Origin: Paenibacillus sp. V4I3
GTDB taxonomy: Bacteria; Bacillota; Bacilli; Paenibacillales; NBRC-103111
Direction of reading: 5' to 3'
NCBI RefSeq assembly: GCF_030817215.1
Contig: NZ_JAUSZA010000001.1
Location: 6,732,501 to 6,796,500, forward strand
DNA: 64,000 bases
Of this stretch, positions 10,297-20,417 are shown one piece after another. The notes below the pieces were generated by a model, which did not search any database, was not told the origin of the DNA, and saw only the letters and a list, made by a program, of their open reading frames with translations. A program made the position numbers and the translations under genes. Positions within the stretch are counted from its first letter, which is position 1; each line of letters begins with the position of its first letter.

Positions 10297-10848
10297 CTAT
10301 CTCTCCTACTTCATGATTCTCCAATCAGGGAACATCTCAGTTCTCTTGCGGACGGTACTTCGACCTATTTCTCTATCTTCGATAGCGATAATTCATTTGA
10401 AAACATTATAATGAGGCTTTACCGTGAAGTCTCTGCTCCCTGTATGGGTTCTACTACCATGCTTCAAACACTCTTAGCCCAGTTAGTCGTTGCCGTTTAC
10501 AGACAGAAATTCGGAGAAATAGAAAAGCCGACAACAGAAGCTGCCGACTTTTCTAGAGTACTCCAGTACATTGAGAACCATTTATACGAGCCAATTACGC
10601 TTTTAGATTTGGCGTCATTATCACGGTGGAGCAGTCGACATTTGCAGCGCATGTTCATGCGGCATACCGGCCAATCCTTCGGTTCCTATCTGCAAAATTG
10701 TCGCGTCCAAAGGAGCTGTTCACTGCTTCGAGACTCCGATTACAAAATCACTGTAATTGCAGAGCAAGTCGGCTACATCGGAAGCTTTATCGTTCATAGA
10801 TCGATCTTTCGATCTATCCCTTTACTGCGCCACCCACGATGCCTTTAA
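10285..10848 (+). pseudogene. AraC-family regulator fragment
   Basis: The frame encodes a linker (FSRVLQYIENHLYEPITLLDLASL) and most of an AraC DNA-binding domain (SRHLQRMFMRHTGQSFGSYL, then CSLLRDSDYKITVIAEQVGY). The second helix-turn-helix stops at about 10,790, where the sequence runs into an ABC permease end on the other strand. The N-terminal sensing domain is also cut. Both ends are therefore truncated. Confidence 0.7.
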
Positions 10849-11158
10849 TAAAATGCTTTTGCAAGATCAGAAAAGTAATAATTAACGGTAATGTTCCCAG
10901 CAAGATAGCTGCAAAAATCATGTTCCAATTATTATTGTATTGACCCGTGAAGGTGAAAATAGCCATCGGAATCGTACGACTTGTTCTTTCCTGTAAAAAG
11001 AGAAGCGGAACTAAAAAGTCATTCCATATCGAAAGACTGTTCGTAATAATAACCGAAGAGGTTACAGGTTTCATCAATGGGAAAATAATATTAAAAAACG
11101 TTCCAAAAGGACCACATCCATCAATTAATGCTGCATCTTCCAGTACGTTCGGCATCGC
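10814..11158 (-). pseudogene. carbohydrate ABC transporter permease (MalG-type), C-terminal fragment
   Basis: From AMPNVLEDAALIDGCGPFGTF, which contains the EAA-loop motif of sugar importer inner-membrane proteins, through SIWNDFLVPLLFL to QKHFIKGIVGGAVKG, the classical permease end. The first half of the protein is missing. It fits the sugar-binding fragment at 9.0-9.5 kb, suggesting a deleted carbohydrate importer. Confidence 0.75.
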
Positions 11159-11356
11159 TTTCTTTAACTTAATAAATTTCAACTTCCGCAAATTGCATCC
11201 TGTACGTATTGTAGTCACTCGGGTTCAACCATAAATTCGTGCCGGTAACCTTCATATATCTGACTGATTGCAGGGTGAAACTTAAACTTTGAACGTTATA
11301 CTCTGGTTACGCATCCCCCGTTTTTGATACCACGGTAGTCCAATTTATTGTAATAG

Positions 11357-11425
11357 AACCAGCGGCAGCCATGGACGAGATAATAAAGTTCTAGACTGCC
11401 GCCGTTTTATTGAACTAACGTTCCT
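11357..11425 (-). repeat. element A copy (hairpin repeat)
   Basis: A GCGGCAG/CTGCCGC stem with the conserved TATTGAACTAACGTT flank on the plus strand. It begins 28 nt past the stop of the DUF4405 gene. The other 11,159-11,453 sequence shows no gene. Confidence 0.6.
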
Positions 11426-11453
11426 TATCTCCGCTTTATCATTGATCTACTTT

Positions 11454-12134
11454 TTAAGCCTTAGCCTTTTCATGTTTCTGAATATATTTCAAAGTATAAT
11501 GAGTCCCGCAAATATAGATCCCCATGATAGCTAGGTAATCTATTACAAACCTCAAGGCGGTTTCATCGAAGCCCCAATACCCAAATGGATTATAAATGAG
11601 CAACCTAGAACCCATATCTCTTTCAAAGGAAATTTGCACACCATAAACAACAATTAACACCGCCAAGAAACGAAACGCAATTGTGCGTACACGGCTGGTA
11701 GTGATGATTCCCGTCATTTTTCTCGCTGCATTAATAATCCTTCCCCACGAGATTCCTATATGAACAGCCATGAGTATAAATCCCCAATAAGCACTCAGAA
11801 CATGTATCTGCCTTACGGTCATGTCATTATTTATCGGAATAAATGGAAATATGTCACGTGAAATTGGCACGGAACTAATCAGTGCAACAGCGATCGTTAA
11901 TAGAAATAGCAAATTTACCGCCATGCTAATAATTTGTTGTACCTTGTACTTTCCCCTAAAAATCGTTTTATACCACCGTCGATTCAAGATATTGTGAACC
12001 ATAAACAATACAAACAAGAAAACACCAACCAGTTCGTGGATCATATTTCCAGTAATATGATAAGCCATCGCTACCAACATGGATACTGTCATAATAAGGT
12101 CAATGACCAGCTTAATAAACATATTTGGATTCAA
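11454..12134 (-). CDS. DUF4405 membrane protein, cytochrome b-like
   Basis: 226 residues with about six membrane segments. Several histidines lie within or next to helices (AYHITGNMIHELVG, MVHNILNRRWY, RQIHVLSAYWGF, MAVHIGIS), the pattern expected of a heme-b-binding membrane protein and of DUF4405. The start is TTG at 12134, 7 nt after GGAGG. It follows the cytochrome P460-like gene by 25 nt on the same strand, so the two probably form an operon in which this protein passes electrons to or from the extracytoplasmic heme protein. That functional link is inference. Confidence 0.75.
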   Translation of the reverse strand: MNPNMFIKLVIDLIMTVSMLVAMAYHITGNMIHELVGVFLFVLFMVHNILNRRWYKTIFRGKYKVQQIISMAVNLLFLLTIAVALISSVPISRDIFPFIPINNDMTVRQIHVLSAYWGFILMAVHIGISWGRIINAARKMTGIITTSRVRTIAFRFLAVLIVVYGVQISFERDMGSRLLIYNPFGYWGFDETALRFVIDYLAIMGIYICGTHYTLKYIQKHEKAKA

Positions 12135-12159
12135 AAGCTTACCTCCATAACTTATTATC

Positions 12160-12840
12160 TTATGACTTTTTTTCGGATGATAGAGTAGCCATGTAATCTT
12201 TTAATGCATTTAACTCCCAATCTTCTAAAGGGATACCTGCAAGCCTCGATTCCGTATTGTTATCCTGCGATCCCATAAAAGTCTCAAGTTTGAAACTCTC
12301 CATTTGGTTGGATGTGTACACGAAGTCATCCCGCTCCTGACTTGCATGACAAGAAATGCAGCTCTCGATGTTTCTCTTGGTATTAACTGACTTGTCAGCA
12401 GTGAATGCCTGGTATCGCCAATCTCCGTTGCTCTTCTTTGGAGAGTTCTGATCGCCCCACCCAGTGCGCTTTTCCGAAACAAAAATGTCGGATAGTACTC
12501 CATCCCTGTATATCTCGAGAGTCAATGCGGTTCCGCTGGGGAACGGTTTGCCTGCTTTCACCGCTTCGATCGTTTCCTTACTCGCGTAAAGCAGCTCTTT
12601 GGCATTTCCACGAGTCACAGTCGTATAGAGTACGCCCTTATCGTAGTTCTCAGGGAGTTTAACTTGTTCACTGTCAGTTCCAGGAGGTTCCGCCTGCCGA
12701 GTACTGTTTGTCATGTCACTGTCAGTTCCAGACTGTTCAACTTGTCGAGTATTGTTTGCCATGTCGTTATTGTTACTTCCACATGCAGAGAATGTGAAGG
12801 CAGTAACTAATCCGAGGGCAAGTAATAATAACTTTTTCAA
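12160..12840 (-). CDS. cytochrome P460-like heme lipoprotein
   Basis: About 226 residues from a TTG start at 12840 that lies 7 nt after GGAGGAGG; a longer reading to 12924 has no ribosome site. A signal peptide with lipobox FSAC (Cys20) is followed by a linker holding two near-identical ~16-residue repeats, then a P460-type domain: LPENYDKGVLY, FVSEKRTGWGDQN and the heme c motif CISCH. P460 proteins act on hydroxylamine or nitric oxide; the activity here is not proven. The protein should be anchored outside the membrane. An FNR-like site lies about 200 nt upstream. Confidence 0.75.
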   Translation of the reverse strand: MKKLLLLALGLVTAFTFSACGSNNNDMANNTRQVEQSGTDSDMTNSTRQAEPPGTDSEQVKLPENYDKGVLYTTVTRGNAKELLYASKETIEAVKAGKPFPSGTALTLEIYRDGVLSDIFVSEKRTGWGDQNSPKKSNGDWRYQAFTADKSVNTKRNIESCISCHASQERDDFVYTSNQMESFKLETFMGSQDNNTESRLAGIPLEDWELNALKDYMATLSSEKKS

Positions 12841-13041
12841 TGTTTTTCCTCCTCCAAAATAAGCAATTACGGCTTCCTCAAAATTCCAAGATGAGCGTCC
12901 AGCGTTTTTGACCAGTATGTCCAAAATGATTTAGCGCTTGTTTCATGCGTAACCTTATTATGCAACAATTCAAAAAGGGATCGATATCCCGATTATCTTA
13001 AATGATTGCCTATTTCTCTTACATGAACGAACACTCATGAA

Positions 13042-13061
13042 TTTGTGATTTTTATCACTAA
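13042..13061 (-). promoter_or_regulatory. CRP/FNR-type binding site
   Basis: TTTGTGATTTTTATCACTAA contains TGTGA-N6-TCAC, the CRP/FNR half-site arrangement. It lies in the otherwise gene-free 12,841-13,319 stretch, upstream of the P460/DUF4405 pair, and suggests oxygen- or NO-responsive control. Prediction only. Confidence 0.5.
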
Positions 13062-13319
13062 CTTTCGCAGTTGCATCTTAACCGGCCAAGGATGCCGCTT
13101 ACCATTTCTTAAATGCTCCACCTATATTTAACTAATAAAAAAAACCAAATAGATTCCCCATCTGACATTGATGAGAGAGTTTCTACTTGGCCTTTTCTAG
13201 ATATAGCTCGAACTAACTGCTTAAGGATAATCGGAGGAATTTCCGTGCCGTATCAGCAGTGTTACCGAGCGGTGATTTCCAAACCTATAGGCTGATTAAG
13301 GTGGATGTCAGAATGCCTC

Positions 13320-14258
13320 TCACACATTGGATACTTGCTCAGTAATTACCTGTGTCTGATCATATGTTTCCTTCAGACGCTTCATATCAGCTTTGGGAGG
13401 AAAACCAAACATGCGAGAATATTCACGGCTAAACTGAGATGCACTTTCGTAGCCTACCCGGTAGGCAACCTCAGAAGCATCCGCCGACTCCGTTAATAAT
13501 AGGCGCCGAGCTTCTTGCAACCGAAGCTGTTTTTGGAATTGAAGAGGGCTCATAGCAGTGATTTCTTTAAAGTGTCTATGTAACGAAGAAATACTCATAT
13601 TTGCTATTTCGGCAAGTTCTTCAATCCGTAAGAGACTGTCATAGTTATTCATTATTTGTTCAATAACATCTTTGATTTGATGGGTTGAGCTTCCTTCCAT
13701 TACAATTTGCTCCAAAATAATCCCATTCTGACCTTGCAGTACCCGATAAAGAATTTCCTTCGTAAACAGTGGAGCAAGCACCGGAATATCTTTTGGATTA
13801 TCAAGCAAACGAACTAACCTGATAGCCGCATCTAACAAAGATGATTCCATCTGGCTGACAAACATTGCTCGCTTAGGATTTTCTTTCGGATCAACTCGAA
13901 TTTCAGACTCATGTAAAACCTCTAAGATTTGACTCGGTGTAAATTCAAGTTTGAAACCCAAATATGGAACATCGGGAGTGGCTTCAGTGACTTGGGCGGT
14001 AACTGGCAAGTGAACGGATGCAACAAGGTAATCGGCAGGACTGTATGTAAAGCGCTCCTGCGCTAGCCATACCTCCTTCTCCCCTTGAACTACCATACAA
14101 AAGGAAGGCTTGTAAACTCCGTGGCTTTGTCCGGCCGCATTCGAGACACGCATGAAAAATAAGGATGGAATAGCAGTTGGGTGAACACCGTCCTTTTCTG
14201 AATAGCGTTCAATGATTTTGGCGAGCTCTTTCTGCTGTTTAGTGATTATTTCACACAT
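13320..14258 (-). CDS. AraC-family transcriptional regulator
   Basis: 312 residues. The N-terminal half matches the AraC_N domain of YqhC-like regulators (QSHGVYKPSFCMVVQGEKEV, PADYLVASVHLPV). The C-terminal half has both helix-turn-helices (RIEELAEIANMSISSLHRHF; ASEVAYRVGYESASQFSREY). The start has AAGGAG six bases upstream. YqhC-type regulators control neighbouring aldehyde/ketone reductases; here an aldo/keto reductase lies divergently 460 bp away, separated by a truncated transporter, so control of that gene is a reasonable inference. Confidence 0.88.
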   Translation of the reverse strand: MCEIITKQQKELAKIIERYSEKDGVHPTAIPSLFFMRVSNAAGQSHGVYKPSFCMVVQGEKEVWLAQERFTYSPADYLVASVHLPVTAQVTEATPDVPYLGFKLEFTPSQILEVLHESEIRVDPKENPKRAMFVSQMESSLLDAAIRLVRLLDNPKDIPVLAPLFTKEILYRVLQGQNGIILEQIVMEGSSTHQIKDVIEQIMNNYDSLLRIEELAEIANMSISSLHRHFKEITAMSPLQFQKQLRLQEARRLLLTESADASEVAYRVGYESASQFSREYSRMFGFPPKADMKRLKETYDQTQVITEQVSNV

Positions 14259-14416
14259 TTGATTCTCCTTGTTCTATTCTTTATAGTTCGATTATAGTCC
14301 ATATTCATCTGTTATATAAGTGGTAGTGAGAGGATTAGGCAAACATTTGGCACGAATGGGATAACGGTCGCTTTGTCATCTGGTGAATAATAAGGATGTG
14401 AAAAGGAGGAGAATAC

Positions 14417-14671
14417 ATGGCAATGAGCAACACCTGGAAAATTTACATGCTGACCCTTATCAGCTTTTTGGTCGGTATGTCACAATTCGTGATCTCAGGC
14501 ATTTTAGATGAGGTCGCTAATTCCGTCGGCGTATCGTTATCGGCGGCTGGACAGCTTATCACTGTATTCGCGCTTGCCACTGCAATTGGTACCCCTGTAG
14601 TCATGGTGACGACAGCGAAGATGGGGCGGCGTAAGCAACTGTTGCTGGCTCTTTATGGGTGTAATGGATAA
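14417..14671 (+). pseudogene. MFS transporter N-terminal fragment
   Basis: Starts with a good ribosome site (AAAGGAGGAG) and encodes two membrane segments and the first MFS loop (YMLTLISFLVGMSQFVISG, then MGRRKQLLLAL). After about residue 78 the sequence becomes short and stops. An intact transporter has about 400 residues and 12 segments, so roughly 80% is deleted. It lies between the AraC regulator and the reductase. Confidence 0.75.
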
Positions 14672-14699
14672 GATCAAATCGATTTACAAATAATTTTAA

Positions 14700-15566
<867 letters not shown>

Positions 15567-15569
15567 CAG

Positions 15570-15742
15570 TAGGAAAACTGCATAAAATTATTACATTTTT
15601 TATGTTCCTCGATATAGCCCAATTCATGAATAATTTCAGCTTCATAACCTGTTTCTTCCTTGATTTCACGTAAAAATGCAACATCAGTATTTTCGCCTTC
15701 ATCTATCCCTCCACCAGGTAACTTGAATTGAATATTTCTGCC
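15570..15742 (-). pseudogene. NUDIX hydrolase fragment
   Basis: Minus-strand frame with FKLPGGGIDEG and LREIKEETGYE, the two halves of the Nudix box GX5EX7REUXEEXGU, then IIHELGYIEEH. Only about 55 residues remain. The 5' side is cut exactly where element A (15,739-15,805) begins; the 3' side ends against the reductase gene. Confidence 0.7.
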
Positions 15743-15805
15743 CTATAACGAAATAGGGCCGCCAAATTATCGGCAGCCCTACGTTATTGAACTAGGTTTA
15801 CAATT
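15739..15805 (-). repeat. element A copy
   Basis: CTGCCC left end, a GGGCCGCC/GGCAGCCC-type stem and the TTATTGAACTA flank (plus-strand reading). It begins 31 nt past the stop of the small membrane protein gene and borders the broken NUDIX gene. Confidence 0.7.
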
Positions 15806-15836
15806 ATGACCCATACGACATTCCCGAAACTCTTTC

Positions 15837-16046
15837 TTATCTTTTTCTATTAATTCTTTCCAGCGACCTATAATACTCATCTGAATCATTTTGTTTAGAT
15901 CCTTCGATAAAGTTAAGTATTTTTAAAAAAGCTATACCTGCAAATATTAAAATAAATGGAAGCATATAAAGTGAAAAGCCAAAGACGATTGTATAAGCAA
16001 TGATTAAAACCACTATCAAAAATATTAGCCAAAACCACTTTTTCAT
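15837..16046 (-). CDS. small membrane protein of unknown function
   Basis: 69 residues from an ATG at 16046 that follows GGGG by seven bases; an upstream in-frame ATG at 16121 lacks a ribosome site. Two hydrophobic segments (WFWLIFLIVVLIIAYTIVFG, LYMLPFILIFAGIAFL) are followed by a charged tail ending in ERINRKR. No family recognised. A single-gene unit followed by element A. Confidence 0.5.
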   Translation of the reverse strand: MKKWFWLIFLIVVLIIAYTIVFGFSLYMLPFILIFAGIAFLKILNFIEGSKQNDSDEYYRSLERINRKR

Positions 16047-16332
16047 AGGATTACCCCAATCTTGTAATAACTTCAACAACTTTCTAATTTCGTAATTTGA
16101 TGTTGAATACAATGGTTTCATTAAGTTATATCGCTATCCTATAATACCATATTTAGGAATAAATCAGTGTAAAATTTATCAAGAATATACATATATCTTC
16201 ACATCACATAACTGCCCGTCCCTCAATCGTTGGACTTTCCAGCTTACGTTTTGAATTTCATCTAATTTAACCTGTTGTTGAGAAAGGTTTTCAATTACGC
16301 ATAACAATACAAGTTCTTGGCATCATTCGGCA

Positions 16333-16486
16333 AACGATATATGTTCTTGTCATTGGCTTTTGACAAGAACATATATCGTTAAAACAAAAAAAGCCGCAAC
16401 TACACGACTTTTAAGCTTATATGTTCTTGTCACCCGAAAGTTGGACAAGAATATATATCCTTAAAAGACAAGAACATATATCCATA
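16333..16486. repeat. element B locus 1 (GACAAGAACATATATCC modules)
   Basis: Five copies of GACAAGAA(C/T)ATATATC are arranged as inverted, direct, hairpin spacer, inverted, direct, direct. The first pair (16333-16352 and 16361-16380) is a perfect 20-bp inverted repeat with an 8-nt loop. The spacer contains a GCCG/CGAC segment with A and T runs. Most of the gene-free 16,047-16,579 region is explained by this locus. Confidence 0.8.
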
Positions 16487-16532
16487 CCCCTTATAAACCC
16501 CTTATATCCATACCCAACCGCAATTTATAAAT

Positions 16533-16560
16533 AGAATAACCGCCGATTGGCGGTTATTCT
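16533..16560. terminator. bidirectional intrinsic terminator
   Basis: AGAATAACCGCC and GGCGGTTATTCT form a perfect 12-bp stem with loop GATT, 19 nt past the stop of the DJ-1 gene. Confidence 0.75.
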
Positions 16561-16579
16561 TAAAACCTTAATTTCATAA

Positions 16580-17158
16580 TTACAAAGCAATCTCAAGCCC
16601 CTGGCCGACAGGCTGAACCGTCTCCAGAACACGCTGGGTCATTTCATTCCCCATCAAAGAATCAATCACCCAAGCGGACAATTCTTGTCCGGCCAAACAC
16701 CCGGCAGCCGTGCTGATGTTACCGTTATTTACAAAGCTCTCGTTAACGACCTCTACGCCAAACGCGGCTAACTGTCCGGCCGCAGTCGGATAAGTGGTAG
16801 CCCGCTTTCCTGTCAAATAACCCAAAGCTCCCAAGAGCAAAGCACCCGAACACATGGATCCGATCAATTGCCGATCCGGAGAAAGTTGAAATCGGCTTAG
16901 ATAAGCCGGGTCCTTGAACAAGGGTTGCACCCCTCTTCCGCTTGCGAACAGGACGGCATCCAATGTATTCGCCTCCTCAACCATCCCATGCATGGGGATT
17001 CTTAATCCCGCCATAGACACATGCGAAGATGCGGTCCCCAGCAGCTTTACTTCCCAATCGGCGATACCACCGACCAATCGCACTCTATTCAACAAATCCC
17101 AAGGCAGGAACACATCAAGATCCGTAAATTCATCAAAGCAAATGATAGCTATTTTCAT
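16580..17158 (-). CDS. DJ-1/PfpI family protein
   Basis: 192 residues. A class I glutamine amidotransferase-like fold is indicated by MKIAIICFDEFTDLDVFLPWD, AVLFASGRG and the nucleophile elbow GSMCSGALLLGALG, in which the Cys is the catalytic-type residue. The length fits the DJ-1/PfpI group, including isonitrile hydratase-like members; the exact activity is unknown. Followed by a strong terminator, so it is a single-gene unit. The gene-free stretch 17,159-17,545 upstream shows only AT-rich sequence and a partial copy of the element B spacer near 17,345. Confidence 0.85.
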   Translation of the reverse strand: MKIAIICFDEFTDLDVFLPWDLLNRVRLVGGIADWEVKLLGTASSHVSMAGLRIPMHGMVEEANTLDAVLFASGRGVQPLFKDPAYLSRFQLSPDRQLIGSMCSGALLLGALGYLTGKRATTYPTAAGQLAAFGVEVVNESFVNNGNISTAAGCLAGQELSAWVIDSLMGNEMTQRVLETVQPVGQGLEIAL

Positions 17159-17545
17159 TTGTAAACAGCCCCTCTCACCTTTTTTTTGGGAAACGATACC
17201 AAATCCCTAGTATAGCGCATCTTTACGAGTTTACAATTCCCAATTTTTTTCTTTTTTTATAACAAAATTTCTATATAATTATCAGATGCTTCAAAACACT
17301 AAGGAAAACGGAGATTTTTTAAATGCTTACTGTTTTAAAAGAAAAGAAAAAACCTATGAACTACGCGACTTTTAAAATTTTCTCATGATTGCCGGCTTCA
17401 TCTATTAACCTCCATTCCCAAGAAAATCAAACTGTGCTTTTGTTGATGATTACTTTACTACAGTTAAATTGATAAGAAAAAGACATATATGTTATTGTAG
17501 CAATATGATTTACTTATATCTTGAAAATTAGGTGATCTCGGAAAT

Positions 17546-18457
17546 ATGGAGTTTAGACAATTAGCTTACTTCGTTGAAGTCGCGAGATTGAACAATTTAA
17601 CACGAGCGGCTGAACGGCTGAAAGTCGCCCAACCGGCGCTCTCGCAGCAAATCAGAAACCTGGAACGAGAACTTGGTGTAAGGCTGTTTAACCGCTCTGC
17701 CCGCGGTGTAGCGCTTACTGAGGTAGGAAAGATATTTTTTATTGGTGCAGAAAAAACATTAGCTGAGGCGGAACGGGCCAAAGATTCCGCCAAAGGATTC
17801 AACAACCAGCTAAGAGGGAAGGTAACTGTAGGTGCGCTAGAATCCGTAGTGCAAACCAGACTACCGCGAATGCTGGCAACCTTCGGGATTGAGTATCCGG
17901 GGATTAAAGTATTTATAAGGGAGAATACAACCAGATCGCTTCTTGAGGCACTTAAGAAGGGCGAATTGGATCTCGCTATTGCACATGAATGGGATGATAA
18001 ATATTTTCCACAGTTGGAAGATTCAAATCCTCCGTCTGGAATTTGTGCGAAATCGCTGTATAATGACGAGTTAGTTCTTGCCGTTGCTAAGGGTCATCCA
18101 TTGGAGAAACATAAAGCGGTTTCTATCCGGGAATTAAGGGAAGAATCGTTTGTATCTTTTAAAGAGGGATCGAGGTTACGTTCACTTGTATATGCGGCGT
18201 GCATCAGAGAGGGTTTTGAGCCAATCATTACCTACGAATGCGCTTCTCCGCGGATACTGGTGGCAGAAGGCCTCGGGATTTCGATACTCCCTAGGCTGAT
18301 GGCAGAGACGCCAGGGCCATCTATTTCGATTATCCCACTGGATCTTCCTCTATCTCGTTCGGTGGCCATCTTTTCCTTCGAGGGACGTTATCTCTCGCCG
18401 GCAGCCGATATTTTTATGCGTTATGCAGAAAAGTATCTAGGTACGGGTATTCCATGA
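17546..18457 (+). CDS. LysR-family transcriptional regulator
   Basis: 303 residues. The N-terminal domain MEFRQLAYFVEVARLNNLTR with AAERLKVAQPALSQQIRNLE is a canonical LysR helix-turn-helix; the effector domain follows (GKVTVGALESV, LDLAIAHEWDD, EGLGISILPRLM). It is one of the few plus-strand genes in the 17-47 kb region. Its target is not obvious: the divergent DJ-1 gene is 390 bp away and is a possible candidate. Confidence 0.9.
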   Translation: MEFRQLAYFVEVARLNNLTRAAERLKVAQPALSQQIRNLERELGVRLFNRSARGVALTEVGKIFFIGAEKTLAEAERAKDSAKGFNNQLRGKVTVGALESVVQTRLPRMLATFGIEYPGIKVFIRENTTRSLLEALKKGELDLAIAHEWDDKYFPQLEDSNPPSGICAKSLYNDELVLAVAKGHPLEKHKAVSIRELREESFVSFKEGSRLRSLVYAACIREGFEPIITYECASPRILVAEGLGISILPRLMAETPGPSISIIPLDLPLSRSVAIFSFEGRYLSPAADIFMRYAEKYLGTGIP

Positions 18458-18526
18458 GGGGATAGACTCACACTCTCATCAACACTCCCGCACTTTCCCC
18501 AACAAATTTTTTATGGTAGGGTTCAC

Positions 18527-18614
18527 CTTAACGGTCATAACGGCGAAAAAGCTACCTCGGCAGCTCCCTTTTTAGTTGCTATACTTATTACGCTATTGTT
18601 TCCGTTAGTTTAAT
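18527..18614 (-). repeat. element A copy
   Basis: A short AGCT-type stem (AAGCTACC / GGCAGCT) and the conserved CGCTATTGTTTCCGTTAG end (plus-strand reading), 16 nt past the stop of the lipoprotein gene. Confidence 0.6.
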
Positions 18615-18630
18615 ACTCAATATACATGCT

Positions 18631-19110
18631 TTATGAAACTTTGATTTTAAGAGGCTGTGATTCGATTTCAAATTCATAGTATTTATCAACATGTTTAATT
18701 CTGAATTTTGCCTTTGAAACGACATCATAGTTTCCTGCTTGTAATATGAATTCATTATTTTTTGGATTAACATGCCCTTCTCCATCGTAACTATATTTCG
18801 CATCTGGCTTCAAAGACATCATTAATCCGATGTCATTAACGACTCGTAGCTTTACATCTTGCAGAGCAGGTTCACCATTATGATAAACAACATAAGTGAA
18901 CATATCTGCACCATGTTCTACTTCCCATGAACTGTCGGAATTATTAACCAAAGTACCTTTTACAATAAAAAGTTCATCCGCTTGTAAATCTTTAGGTGCA
19001 TCAACATTAATACTGAAAATCTTAGCATTTGGTATCGTCTCTATATCATTTTGACATCCAACAAGTGTAATTATTATGACTAATAAACTTACTAAAACAT
19101 AACGTTTCAT
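18631..19110 (-). CDS. lipoprotein of unknown function
   Basis: 159 residues from the ATG at 19110, eight bases after AAGGAGG; the ATG two codons earlier is too close to that site. Signal peptide with lipobox LVGC (Cys19). The rest is beta-rich (IFSINVDAPKDLQADELFIV, KGTLVNNSDSSWEVEHG, GNYDVVSKAKF) and resembles an intracellular-proteinase-inhibitor/Ig-like fold seen in Bacillus lipoproteins; no firm family. Single-gene unit ending in element A. Confidence 0.7.
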   Translation of the reverse strand: MKRYVLVSLLVIIITLVGCQNDIETIPNAKIFSINVDAPKDLQADELFIVKGTLVNNSDSSWEVEHGADMFTYVVYHNGEPALQDVKLRVVNDIGLMMSLKPDAKYSYDGEGHVNPKNNEFILQAGNYDVVSKAKFRIKHVDKYYEFEIESQPLKIKVS

Positions 19111-19188
19111 AAACATAACCTCCTTCTCATGAATATATAAACGAAATCATATTTAGAAAGTTGCTACCGTCCCATTTTCTTTTTTCAC

Positions 19189-20130
19189 TATCCTGCTCGT
19201 TACTTCAATAGAAAAGAGGAGCTGCCACATAGCAAACTCCTCCACTATCGGTAACAATAGGTAAGCGTTTGATGCTATCTCCAGCTTTTCCCCTGTCCCA
19301 CACGGAGCGTGCTAGTTTCCCAGCACTCCGCGTTCCCTCTAACTGAATTTACTAGATCATAAGTTCCTCGTTACTCAAGGATATGGACCGTTAAGTCATC
19401 CCAGTAGCTTGCACTGTGGCATCCATTGATGTCCCCACGTTCCTACCTGATCGGTGCAATTCACGCTTGGAAAACAATCTTTCTTTTCAGTTAGACTTGG
19501 GGCTGTTCCTCCACTCCCATTACAGGAGATTCATCAGTCGTGCCCCTACCCTCACAAGGATTATTGTATTTCGGCATGCGCCTTATAACAAATGTTTTGG
19601 GTAACAGCCCTTGTTGCAACGTCCCTTGCTTTCCAAGTCCCTTACATCCTAGCTATTCTTTCTGGACTTAGGTGCTTCCTCTAAGCCTGTGAGACCAATG
19701 CCGCCATTGTTCGGCATAGCGTATTTCATAGAAAAAATTTTTACTTTACGCCGCCCACCCCATCGTTTGATGGTACATATGTTTCCCTATGCTCTAACTT
19801 TAGACCTGTACATTCGGAAGTTCGTCAGTTCAGTCTGTTTGAACATTCTCACCATATCCAGTTTTTCAGCCACGCGGCATATCCGTTAGCATACCTTTTC
19901 TATTCGAATGGCTCTAGCCTTCGTTCTGCCGAATCTACCTGTACTTCACACCACATGACCTGTTAGTCATGACGCGCGCAGGAGTATTGGCGGAATGGTT
20001 TCGGGATACATGGTTCCGTCATTCCCATCCTCGGTTGTAAAGTTAAGATTACTCATTGTAATCTCCTGCTTTTCACGAAGTTAGTCGCTTATAGCAGAAC
20101 TTGTCATACTTCTTCGTTAGTGCAACCTTC
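19189..20130 (-). repeat. element A copy interrupted by a group II intron
   Basis: The two halves, 19,189-19,250 (CTGCTCGTT end and a GGAG/CTCC stem) and 20,110-20,130 (TTCTTCGTTAG), join to a normal element A when the intron is removed: ACTATCG + TTCTTCGTTAG. The copy begins 13 nt past the peptidase E fragment. Confidence 0.75.
19251..20109 (-). mobile_element. ORF-less group II intron, copy 1
   Basis: 859-nt minus-strand element with 5' end GTATG and 3' end GTTAC. Domain V is the 34-nt hairpin at 19,300-19,333, with GAAA tetraloop and a CGC triad; domain VI follows. Compared with copy 2 at 36,857 it has compensatory changes in domain V (GGAG/CTCC here against CGGA/TCCG there, and U-A against C-G), which shows selection for RNA structure. 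No intron-encoded reverse transcriptase is present, so mobility would need a protein supplied in trans. The insertion is precise within element A. Confidence 0.85.
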
Positions 20131-20143
20131 CTGTTCATTACAA

Positions 20144-20347
20144 TCATTCGATAATAATGACTTCTCCATCCCTCAAAGCTTTAAAAAGAATTTTATTATC
20201 GATCATATATTCAACTGCTTTATCCATATCTTCAGATTCTCTATGATCTGACTTATAATGTGGGGCAATTACATAATCCAAAATATTTAATCCTTCCCAA
20301 ATTGTTTGATATTGTGAATGATTCGCTATCTCTACGGTATCGAAGAA
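20144..20347 (-). pseudogene. peptidase E (S51 family) C-terminal fragment
   Basis: About 66 residues: GLNILDYVIAPHYKSDH, then AVEYMIDNKILFKALRDGEV, the characteristic end of S51 dipeptidase E-like proteins, which includes the conserved histidine after IAPHY. The N-terminal two thirds with the catalytic serine are missing; the upstream side is replaced by a different gene on the plus strand. Followed by element A. Confidence 0.65.
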
Positions 20348-20417
20348 ACGAAAACAAGGAAAGAAAAAGAGAACAACCGGAACGCAGTTCAGTCGGTTCT
20401 CCCTATCCAAACAAAAA

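Noticed and set aside
16333-16486. CRISPR array
   Set aside because: Units are few, in both orientations, with very short unequal spacers and no cas genes; better described as transposon-end-like repeats.
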